From the NCBI GenBank assembly GCA_019912965.1, contig JAIOHM010000067.1:1-64000 (forward strand): DNA of 64,000 nucleotides. The letters run 5' to 3'. The translations under genes and the position numbers were made by a program. Of this stretch, positions 32,957 to 41,135 are shown in pieces. How positions within the stretch are numbered: position 1 is the first letter of the stretch; each line of letters starts with the position of its first letter. The notes beneath the pieces were generated by a model. The model was not told the DNA's origin. It ran no database searches and saw nothing but the letters and a program-made list of their open reading frames with translations. Source of the DNA: Anaerolineae bacterium (GTDB lineage Bacteria > Chloroflexota > Anaerolineae > Aggregatilineales > Phototrophicaceae).

Positions 32957-34768
32957 TTGAGTCAGTCCATTCATACTCCAATGCGGCAGAAAATGCTCCA
33001 CAGGTCACTGCTATTGATTGTGCTGCTGGGGGCTTGCCTGCGCTTTTACCAGTTGGGCGCAGGGGGTGAGGGCAATCTGTATTATGCAGCGGCGGTTAAA
33101 AGTATGTTGATTTCGCCGCAGAATTTTTTCTTCGTGGCGGCAGAACCGGGCGGTTCGGTGACGGTGGATAAACCGCCATTGGGGTTGTGGGTGCAGGCAC
33201 TTTCGGCGCTTGCTCTTGGTGTGAACGGATTCGCGCTGGCGCTGCCACAGGCATTAGCGGGGACGCTTTCGATTCCGCTGCTGTACCATCTGGTCAAACG
33301 CTGGTTCGGTGTGGCGGCGGGATTGCTGGCGGCGCTGGCACTGGCGGTTACACCGATTACGGTAGCGGTTGAACGCAACAACACAATGGATGGTTTACTG
33401 GTATTCGTCCTACTGCTGGCGGCATGGAGTTTCATCAAAGCCTCGGAAAGCGTGCGTTTACGGTATTTATGGTTGGGTGCCCTGCTGGTGGGATTGGGGT
33501 TCAACATCAAGATGCTTCAGGCATTTCTACCCCTGCCCGCTTTTTATGGGTTGTACTTTTTATCCGCGCCGCATTCATGGATACGGAAAATTCGGCATCT
33601 GACGGCGGCAACCCTAGTGCTGCTGGTCGTGTCGCTGACGTGGGCAGTGGTGGTTGATCTTACACCCGCTGAGTCGCGTCCTTACATCGGGAGCAGCAGC
33701 AATAACACCGTTATGGATTTGATCACGGGTTATAACGGAATGGGGCGTTTGCTGGGGCAAGCCGGCAAGCAGAATCGTGTTCAGGAATTGGGTGAGCCGG
33801 GAATGATGCGGTTATTTCAGCCGCCGTTGAGCAAGGAAGCCAGTTGGCTACTGCCATTGGGATTATTTGGCATGGTGGTGCTGGTGGTACGCGGCGGGCG
33901 ACAGTGGCCACTTTCCCAAACACAATTAGCAGTCGTGTTATGGGGCGGATGGCTAATGACTGAGGTGATCTTTTTCAGCGTGGCGCGGTTTTATCATGCT
34001 TACTATCTCATCATGCTGGGGCCGCCATTAGCCGCACTGGTTGGGTTGACCCTACGCGAATTATGGATGCTCTTTCAGAACGATTCCCGGTGGGTGATTT
34101 TGCTGATTGGGATCGGCGGGACATTCGCTTTTCAGGTCGTTACATTATCTGCTTATGCTGCTTCAGCTAACGGGTTGATAGCTGCGGCGGTGGGGCTGTT
34201 GGCGATGGGCTTGATCGGGATATTGATTTCGGATCGACGACAATGGGCGATGGGGTGTCTTGCGACTGGCTTGCTGGTGATTCCTGCGGGGTGGTCAGTG
34301 TGGACGATGCTGGATGCGAATCCAAATTCGGTGCTGCCGACTTCATACCATGTGCCAACAGGCCGTAGACCCGTCATGGCTGGGGGGATGCCGTTGATAA
34401 GCCTCGCCAATCCTGAATTGGTGGCTTATTTACAGGCGCACACACAGGATATTGAATATTTGTTGGCTGTGCCGAACGCCAATATGGGCGCGCCGTATAT
34501 TCTGGAAACCGGGCGTCCGGTGCTGTTGGCGGGCGGCTTTATTGGGGATGACCCGGTGCTGACAGTCGATAAACTGACGCAGTTAGTGACAGACGGACGG
34601 CTGAAATATTTGCTGGACGGGGATGGACAGCGTGGATTCAAGATGGCTATTCGAGACTGGTTGAACGCGAACTGCTCGATTGTGGATGATTTAAAACTAA
34701 CGACTACTGTTCCACATCCAGCGGGGCAAAGGGAAATCATGCTTTACAAGTGTGAGGCTGTTTCGTAG
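32957..34768 (+). CDS. GT39-family membrane glycosyltransferase (ArnT/YkcB-like)
   Basis: About 603 residues and 10-12 membrane helices. The N-terminal block GGEGNLYYAAAVKSML and SVTVDKPPLGLWVQAL are typical of ArnT/PMT-type polyprenyl-phosphate-sugar glycosyltransferases, as is the helix with ERNNTMDGLLVF. The C-terminal part (about 430-600) is a soluble domain. Such enzymes move sugars from polyprenyl phosphate to extracytoplasmic acceptors. TTG 32957 (or 32954) is chosen because AGGAGG precedes it by 8 bases; the downstream ATGs at 32981 and 32993 lack an SD. A long hairpin overlaps this SD. Confidence 0.87.
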   Translation: MSQSIHTPMRQKMLHRSLLLIVLLGACLRFYQLGAGGEGNLYYAAAVKSMLISPQNFFFVAAEPGGSVTVDKPPLGLWVQALSALALGVNGFALALPQALAGTLSIPLLYHLVKRWFGVAAGLLAALALAVTPITVAVERNNTMDGLLVFVLLLAAWSFIKASESVRLRYLWLGALLVGLGFNIKMLQAFLPLPAFYGLYFLSAPHSWIRKIRHLTAATLVLLVVSLTWAVVVDLTPAESRPYIGSSSNNTVMDLITGYNGMGRLLGQAGKQNRVQELGEPGMMRLFQPPLSKEASWLLPLGLFGMVVLVVRGGRQWPLSQTQLAVVLWGGWLMTEVIFFSVARFYHAYYLIMLGPPLAALVGLTLRELWMLFQNDSRWVILLIGIGGTFAFQVVTLSAYAASANGLIAAAVGLLAMGLIGILISDRRQWAMGCLATGLLVIPAGWSVWTMLDANPNSVLPTSYHVPTGRRPVMAGGMPLISLANPELVAYLQAHTQDIEYLLAVPNANMGAPYILETGRPVLLAGGFIGDDPVLTVDKLTQLVTDGRLKYLLDGDGQRGFKMAIRDWLNANCSIVDDLKLTTTVPHPAGQREIMLYKCEAVS

Positions 34769-34809
34769 CTTAAACCGTAGTAACAATAAGATACTTTGAT
34801 GCCATGCCC

Positions 34810-34840
34810 TTGCCACTTTAACGATCTTCCGCGTTATACT
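34810..34840 (+). promoter_or_regulatory. Likely ilvD promoter
   Basis: TTGCCA (34810-34815) and TATACT (34835-34840) with a 19-base spacer. It predicts a leader of about 36 bases. No leader peptide rich in branched-chain amino acids is visible. Confidence 0.45.
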
Positions 34841-34882
34841 TGCTCCCCATGCCACATTCATAAAAATAAATCAGGAGTTCTC

Positions 34883-36592
34883 ATGTCCGACTCACCCGAA
34901 ATCCGCGACCAAGTTGCGAAATTAAACACACGCAGCCGCACTCTGGTCGAAGGCGACGACCGCGCTGCTGCCCGCGCAATGCTGAAGGCAATTGGCCTGA
35001 CTGATGCTGACCTCGCCAAACCGATTATCGGTATTGCCAATACATGGACGGAAGTTGGCCCATGTAATTTCCATCTGCGGCGGCTGGCTCACAAGATGAA
35101 AGAAGGCATTCGCGCCGCCGGGGGTACACCACTGGAATTTAATACCGTCAGCATTTCGGACGGAATCACGATGGGTACGGAAGGCATGAAAGCGTCACTC
35201 ATCAGCCGCGAAATGATCGCTGACAGCATTGAGCTGATCGCCCGCGCCAATTATTTTGACGGGCTGATCTGTCTGGCAGCCTGCGATAAAACAATGCCGG
35301 GTACAATCATGGCGATGATCCGGCTGAATATTCCGTCGCTGATGCTGTACGGCGGCTCGATTATGCCGGGAAACCTGAAGGGCAAAGATCTGACGGTGCA
35401 GGATGTGTTTGAGGCAATCGGCGCATACGCGGCGGGGCGCATCAGCCAAGAGGAATTCAAGGCAGTTGAAGATGCAGCCTGTCCGGGGCCGGGTGCTTGC
35501 GGTGGGCAGTTCACGGCGAACACGATGGGAATGCTGGCAGAAATTATGGGCGTCTGCCCGATGGGTATGGCTGATGTTCCGGCGATGGCAGAGGAGAAAG
35601 ACACCGTATCCTACCGCGCGGGCGAACTGATCCTGAAGATGATCGAGATGGACATCCGCCCCAAGCAAATTATCACCCGCACATCGCTGGAAAACGCAAT
35701 TGCGTCGGTGGCTTGTACGGGCGGCTCAACCAACGGCGTACTGCATACACTGGCTTTCGCACGGGAAGCGGGCATTCCATTTAGTCTGGAAGATATTGAA
35801 AATATCAGCAAGCACACCCCGTTGATCGCTGATCTGAAGCCAACAGGCAAATATACGGCGGTTGATGTGCATAAAGCGGGTGGCATCCGTTTGATCGCCA
35901 AGCGTTTGGTGGAAAGCAATCATGTGGACGGCAGCGCGTTGACGGTTACAGGCAAAACATTAGCCGAAGAGGCCGCCAGTGCTACCGAAACGCCGGGACA
36001 GGATGTGATTCGCACATTTGAAAATCCGATCAGTCAAAATGGCGGTCTGCACGTTCTGACGGGCAATCTCGCTCCACGCGGCGCGGTCATCAAGCTGAAG
36101 GGTGACGAACCCCGCCAGCATCGTGGGCCAGCGCGGATTTTCAACCGCGAGGAAGACGCTATGCACGCGGTACAGTCCCGGCAGATTGTGGCGGGCGATG
36201 TGGTGGTTATCCGTTATGAAGGGCCAGTTGGCGGGCCGGGAATGCGCGAAATGCTGGGTGTGACGGCAGCTATTACCGGACAGGGATTGGGGCGGGATGT
36301 GCTGCTGATTACTGATGGGCGTTTCTCTGGTGCGACGCGCGGGATGTGCATTGGTCACATTGCCCCGGAAGCCATGCTGGGCGGGCCAATCGGATTGATT
36401 AACGAGGGCGACATCATCACTGTAGACATTGATTCACGCAGTCTGAACGTTGAACTCAGCACAGCAGAACTGGAAAAGCGGGCGGCGGCGTGGCTGCCAC
36501 CCAAGCCGAATTACACCAGCGGCGTGATGGCAAAATATGCACGGACAGCAGCACAGGCCGATGATGGCTCCGCAACCAATATTGTGGGCTAG
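34883..36592 (+). CDS. ilvD: Dihydroxy-acid dehydratase
   Basis: A 569-residue iron-sulfur dehydratase that converts 2,3-dihydroxy-isovalerate and its methyl homologue to the 2-oxo acids of valine and isoleucine synthesis. Conserved blocks: [19 protein letters not shown] start, [23 protein letters not shown] (cluster cysteines), [11 protein letters not shown], and [16 protein letters not shown] with the active-site serine. ATG 34883 is used, not the longer frame from 34796, because AGGAG lies 6 bases before it. It stands alone, apart from other ilv genes, and ends at a strong terminator. Confidence 0.96.
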   Translation: MSDSPEIRDQVAKLNTRSRTLVEGDDRAAARAMLKAIGLTDADLAKPIIGIANTWTEVGPCNFHLRRLAHKMKEGIRAAGGTPLEFNTVSISDGITMGTEGMKASLISREMIADSIELIARANYFDGLICLAACDKTMPGTIMAMIRLNIPSLMLYGGSIMPGNLKGKDLTVQDVFEAIGAYAAGRISQEEFKAVEDAACPGPGACGGQFTANTMGMLAEIMGVCPMGMADVPAMAEEKDTVSYRAGELILKMIEMDIRPKQIITRTSLENAIASVACTGGSTNGVLHTLAFAREAGIPFSLEDIENISKHTPLIADLKPTGKYTAVDVHKAGGIRLIAKRLVESNHVDGSALTVTGKTLAEEAASATETPGQDVIRTFENPISQNGGLHVLTGNLAPRGAVIKLKGDEPRQHRGPARIFNREEDAMHAVQSRQIVAGDVVVIRYEGPVGGPGMREMLGVTAAITGQGLGRDVLLITDGRFSGATRGMCIGHIAPEAMLGGPIGLINEGDIITVDIDSRSLNVELSTAELEKRAAAWLPPKPNYTSGVMAKYARTAAQADDGSATNIVG

Positions 36593-36611
36593 TCGATAGT
36601 CAAAAAAAACG

Positions 36612-36644
36612 AAATGCCCTGCTGAGATGGAGCGGGGCATTTTT
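36612..36644 (+). terminator. Intrinsic terminator of ilvD
   Basis: AAATGCCCTGCT (36612-36623) and AGCGGGGCATTT (36631-36642) pair with one non-canonical position around a 7-base loop, ending in TTTTT. It begins 19 bases after the stop. Confidence 0.88.
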
Positions 36645-36720
36645 GTTGACCGCCTGCTCTCATGCCACGTTCATATAGATTGGTTATAACGCGGACTCAG
36701 GCATTGAGATCGGAGGCATC

Positions 36721-37986
36721 ATGAATCATCAACACAATCGGATTGGATTTGTCTCGACACGATTTGCCGGAACTGATGGAGTTTCGCTGGAAACACTCAA
36801 ATGGGTGTGGGTACTGCGCAAATTGGGTTATGAATGTTTTGGCTTTGCTGGCGAGTCAGACTGGCAGGAAGATCACCGCTATCTGGTTCCAGAAGCCCAT
36901 TTCGATCATCCGGAAATCCGTGCAATTAACGATGATCTGTTTAACGACTTCGTGCGGACAGCAGCTACCTCTCAGAAAGTGCAAAGGCTCAAAGATCATC
37001 TGAAGCAGCATCTTTATCAGTTCTCGCGGACTTTTAACCTGAACTTGCTCATCGTCGAAAATGCCCTGACAATTCCAATGAACATCCCGTTGGGACTGGC
37101 GATCACCGAATTTATTGCTGAAACCAATATCCCAACAGTTGCCCATCATCACGATTTTGTGTGGGAACGTTCGCGGTATGCGATTAATGCTGCTGAAGAT
37201 TATCTGCGGGCAGCTTTTCCGCCAACCCTGCGTTCAATACGTCATGTGGTGATTAATTCATTTGGCGGGCAACAACTTGCGCTTCGCACAGGCGCGAGTT
37301 CGATTATGCTCATCCCAAATGTGATGGATTTTGACGCGCCACCTCCTGCGCCGGATGGATACGCTGATGATTTGCGGACGGCATTAGGCATCGGGGATCA
37401 GGTTTTTCTGCTGCAACCCACGCGCATCGTACCGCGCAAACGGATTGAACAGGCGGTTAATTTTACCCATCTGCTGGATAGGGAGGCGGTGCTGGTCATC
37501 ACGCACTACGCGGGAGATGAAGGCACTGAATATGTAAACTATCTGCGCGATTATGCTCAATCGCTGAAGGTGCGCCTGCTATTTGCGGCGGAACACTTCA
37601 ATCATGAACGCAGGATTCTGGACAATGGACGCAAAATTTATTCACTGGCAGATGCTTACCAGCAGGCTGATCTGGTGACCTATCCTTCGGTGGTGGAAGG
37701 CTTTGGGAACGCTTTTCTGGAAACCATCTACTACAAATGCCCCATCGTCATGAGCATTTATGAAATCTTCAAAACTGACATCCAGCCCAAAGGGTTTAAG
37801 GTAGTTGCTTTTGAAGATTTTGTCACCCGCAAAACGGTAGAGGATGCCCGTGTTGTTCTGGATAATCGTGATCTGACGCGGCAGATGATCGACCATAATT
37901 ACGAGTTAGGCCGTCATCATTATTCGTATCAGGTGCTGGAAAAACATCTGGTGGCACTCATTACTGCTTGCCTGGGAACAGATTAA
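36721..37986 (+). CDS. GT4-family (GT-B) glycosyltransferase
   Basis: 421 residues with the two-domain GT-B layout. The N-terminal domain opens RIGFVSTRFAGTDGVSLE, with the glycine-rich loop of retaining glycosyltransferases. The C-terminal nucleotide-sugar domain has QPTRIVPRKRIEQAV and the EX7E block PSVVEGFGNAFLETIYYKCPIV. Overall it resembles mannosylglucosylglycerate-synthase-like enzymes, but donor and acceptor are uncertain. GGAGG is 5 bases before the ATG. Its stop lies 4 bases from that of the convergent sensor kinase. Confidence 0.87.
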   Translation: MNHQHNRIGFVSTRFAGTDGVSLETLKWVWVLRKLGYECFGFAGESDWQEDHRYLVPEAHFDHPEIRAINDDLFNDFVRTAATSQKVQRLKDHLKQHLYQFSRTFNLNLLIVENALTIPMNIPLGLAITEFIAETNIPTVAHHHDFVWERSRYAINAAEDYLRAAFPPTLRSIRHVVINSFGGQQLALRTGASSIMLIPNVMDFDAPPPAPDGYADDLRTALGIGDQVFLLQPTRIVPRKRIEQAVNFTHLLDREAVLVITHYAGDEGTEYVNYLRDYAQSLKVRLLFAAEHFNHERRILDNGRKIYSLADAYQQADLVTYPSVVEGFGNAFLETIYYKCPIVMSIYEIFKTDIQPKGFKVVAFEDFVTRKTVEDARVVLDNRDLTRQMIDHNYELGRHHYSYQVLEKHLVALITACLGTD

Positions 37987-37990
37987 GCTA

Positions 37991-40105
37991 TCAGGATTCC
38001 ATAATGGGCAGGGTAAAGAGGAAACGGGTGCCTTTCTTGCCCCGGCGGCGCGGCTCTGCCCAAATTTTGCCGCGATGGAGTTCAATAATGCTGCGGGCAA
38101 TGGTTAGCCCTAATCCTGTGCCCTCTACCTTGCCCCCACCCGCTTCTACGCCCCGGTAAAATGGCAGAAAAACCTGCTCGGCTTCTTCCGGCAGCAATCC
38201 TGTGCCTTCATCCGCAACAGCGGCCAAAACACAGGGGATGACCACATCAGGCGGCGCTCCTGTAGGCAATTGCCTGATAGTGGTGATAATGGCCGTGCTG
38301 ATGTGGATACGACTATCTGGCGGCGCATATTTGATGGCATTACCCAACAAGTTAGAAAGCACTTGAGTGATGCGGTTGGGGTCTACGAGAACATGAGGCA
38401 AATCATCATCCAGTTCCAAAACCAACTGCTGCCCACGGGCTTTATGCTGCAATTCCAGCAGGGCAGCCACATTGATAATCAAATCCGGCAGGTGGGTCAC
38501 CTCCATATTCAACGGCATTTCCCCGGTATCGGCACGGACTAGCTCAATAATATCGGAGAAGACGGCGTTCAAATGCCGGGTACTTTTGAGAATAATCTGA
38601 GTGTATTCGCGTGCCAGCGGCGGCAGGTCATCCCCGATTTGTTCCAGAATAATCTGGGCAAACCCGTTTATGGAGGTCAACGGGGTGCGGAGTTCGTGCG
38701 AGAGGCGGGCGATTAAAAGCACACGTAACTTGGCGGCGGTATTCTCTGCTGTCTGGTCATGGAAGGTGTAAATCCGCCCGATCACACGCTGTTCCTGATA
38801 AACCGGGGCGCTGTACCATTCGATGCTGGCCTGATAGCCATGCGGGTGTACCATATTAAATTCGCCACGCTGAGTCATGGTGTCGCGGGCAGGGACACTG
38901 ATCCACTGATGTTCCAAACTGCGGCATACATCTTCCGGGATTTGCATTCGTTCCAGCAAATTCACCAGCGATAAACCCTGCGCCTGTGCAGGACTGATTT
39001 TAAACATCTGGCTGAACGATTGGTTGACCGTCAGCACATGGGAATGCGCCCGTTGGCTGGAGGCAGCACCATCATTGGGCAGTACCATCAATACACCGTC
39101 GCTTACGGCTTCCAGCAGTGCGGCTCGCGCCCGCTGCACAAAATCATGCTGCTGCTGAAGCACCCGCGCCATCGCGTTGGCAGCCAGGAATTTACTCACC
39201 ATCTGGTAGCCGCGCAGTTCCGAGGTGGTAAATTCATAGGGGCGGCTGGTCGCCAAAGCAATTACCCCCAACCGTCGCTCTGGTGTACCCAACGACACCA
39301 GCACCAGCGACCGCACCCGTTCGGCACGGACAAAAGCGCGAATCAAGGGATCAATACGGTCAGCTACCGAGTCGAAATCGGGAATTGAAAGCACTCGTTT
39401 GTCTTCCAACTCCGTCAGCAAATCGGCATACTGATCGAGATACAGCCGAATGCCCAAGCCGATTCCGCTTCCGCGCCGCTTGAACCACGATCCCATAATT
39501 TCCATGTAATCGAATGGGCCGTTGGGGCGATCTTCACGCAATGGGCCAAACAACATCATCACACACAGGGTAATGTGTGAACCGCACAGGCTGTCATGCA
39601 GGATATTGATTAACTCCTGCAAGGATGGATTCTGACCCTGTATCTCCGTAATGAGCTGGATTGTGTGGGCAGCCGCTTGATTTTCAACCAGAATCCGGTT
39701 TTCCAGCAGCGCCTGTATAACATTCACCCAGTTCATTAACCGGGCCATTTCATCCGATTCGAGCGATGGTGACGGAAACACACCAACCGCCCCAATACGT
39801 TCGCCATTCACGTCCAACAGAAACAATGCACCACTTTCAAAACCGGTTGATTCCAGATCAGCATTTTCCAGCAGGGTAAAAACCCCACCATCAATCATGT
39901 ATTGGTTGATGATGAATGGAAGTTCATTTTTTTGGTCAAGGTTTACAGAGGGCAGGAAAGACTCAGCCAGCAGATCAAGTCGCTGAAGCTCGGTCGTGTA
40001 ACTGTAGATTTGAACGAGCTGCGCGCCAGTTTCCGCAATAATTGTATTAACAATTGGACGTAAAAGCGCCGGAGTGGCATCCGGCGCTTCGTGGTAAATT
40101 CCCAT
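37991..40105 (-). CDS. Soluble sensor histidine kinase (GAF-GAF-PAS-HisKA-HATPase)
   Basis: A 704-residue kinase with no membrane segment. Two GAF-like domains (about 10-145 and 155-330), a PAS domain (about 345-450), HisKA with H470 (ARLSHELRTPLTSINGF), and a HATPase with N box (LSNLLGNAIKYAP) and GTGLGLTIA. It probably senses a cytoplasmic signal. It starts 14 bases after the stop of the OmpR-type regulator upstream, which is its likely partner. The start is ATG 40105; the SD is poor, consistent with coupling to the regulator gene. Confidence 0.93.
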   Translation of the reverse strand: MGIYHEAPDATPALLRPIVNTIIAETGAQLVQIYSYTTELQRLDLLAESFLPSVNLDQKNELPFIINQYMIDGGVFTLLENADLESTGFESGALFLLDVNGERIGAVGVFPSPSLESDEMARLMNWVNVIQALLENRILVENQAAAHTIQLITEIQGQNPSLQELINILHDSLCGSHITLCVMMLFGPLREDRPNGPFDYMEIMGSWFKRRGSGIGLGIRLYLDQYADLLTELEDKRVLSIPDFDSVADRIDPLIRAFVRAERVRSLVLVSLGTPERRLGVIALATSRPYEFTTSELRGYQMVSKFLAANAMARVLQQQHDFVQRARAALLEAVSDGVLMVLPNDGAASSQRAHSHVLTVNQSFSQMFKISPAQAQGLSLVNLLERMQIPEDVCRSLEHQWISVPARDTMTQRGEFNMVHPHGYQASIEWYSAPVYQEQRVIGRIYTFHDQTAENTAAKLRVLLIARLSHELRTPLTSINGFAQIILEQIGDDLPPLAREYTQIILKSTRHLNAVFSDIIELVRADTGEMPLNMEVTHLPDLIINVAALLELQHKARGQQLVLELDDDLPHVLVDPNRITQVLSNLLGNAIKYAPPDSRIHISTAIITTIRQLPTGAPPDVVIPCVLAAVADEGTGLLPEEAEQVFLPFYRGVEAGGGKVEGTGLGLTIARSIIELHRGKIWAEPRRRGKKGTRFLFTLPIMES

Positions 40106-40119
40106 ATTATATGGATAGG

Positions 40120-40857
40120 CTATTTTTCTGATTCGCCATCGCCGTTTTGAGAATTGGTTTCTGGCGGGCGAATGGTGAACATGTAACCGATACCGCGTTC
40201 GGTACGGATGTAATGCGGGTGATGTGAATCGGCCTCCAGTTTGCGGCGCAGACGGTGCATATGAACGCGCAGGGTATCCTCATAGACATCCTCGGAAGGC
40301 CATACGCGGGCAATCAACATCCGATTTTCCACCACACGCCCGGCATTTCGCAGGAGAACATGCAGCAGAATCGATTCGGTGGGCGTCAAACTGAAGGTTT
40401 TGTTACCGACAGATAGACGATTGTGGGCGAAATCTACCGAGAGGTGCTCATCAATCCGCACGACGGGTTCACTGGCATAATCCAGGCTGGGCATCCGCGC
40501 CAGCACGGCGGTCACACGCGCTTCAAGTTCACGCAGTTCAAACGGCTTGACGATGAAATCTTCCGCATAGCGGCGCAAGCCCTGCACGATGGTATCAATG
40601 TCATTGGTGGAGGTGACAAAAATGATCGGCACATCGGCCATCGATTTGAGTTTGCTGCTGAGTTCAAAACCGTGCATCGTTGGCAGCGCCAAATCAATTA
40701 AAGCGATGTGGGGAAGACCGCGCTGCTTGACATATTCCAGTGCGTCTGGCCCATCTGGAACCGCTGTTACATCGTATCCATGACCGCCTAGATAGTCGGT
40801 GAGGAGTTTACAGATATTCGCCTCATCTTCTACGACCAGAATTTTGGTCTTATTCAT
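40120..40857 (-). CDS. OmpR/KdpE-family response regulator
   Basis: 245 residues. The receiver (1-120) has E10-D11, phospho-acceptor D55 (ALIDLALP), T82 and K104. The winged-helix DNA-binding domain (about 135-232) has SLTPTESILLHVLL, the recognition helix region VYEDTLRVHMHRLRRKLE and RTERGIGYMF. ATG 40857 is preferred over GTG 40917 because AGGAG lies 10 bases before it and the receiver begins directly. It is first in a two-gene operon with the sensor kinase. Targets are unknown. Confidence 0.94.
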   Translation of the reverse strand: MNKTKILVVEDEANICKLLTDYLGGHGYDVTAVPDGPDALEYVKQRGLPHIALIDLALPTMHGFELSSKLKSMADVPIIFVTSTNDIDTIVQGLRRYAEDFIVKPFELRELEARVTAVLARMPSLDYASEPVVRIDEHLSVDFAHNRLSVGNKTFSLTPTESILLHVLLRNAGRVVENRMLIARVWPSEDVYEDTLRVHMHRLRRKLEADSHHPHYIRTERGIGYMFTIRPPETNSQNGDGESEK

Positions 40858-41135
40858 GCCGCGTTGCTCCTGAAATATAACGGATTCCGTCAATGATTGT
40901 AATGAATATACACTCACTGTAACATTATTGCCAGTACCATTTGCTAAAGAAATACAATAATTGGCAAGTTGTTATATGGTGACTTTTCCAGATCAGCATT
41001 AACCGGATAGTATTCCCAAATTGTAATCCTAACTGAAGATTGAGGCTAGTGATTCGTCGGGTAGCTGATTGAAACAGATCGGACTAAAATGAATATTGGA
41101 ACATGGATGGGGCGTAAGCAATGAGGCTGGTTTAA

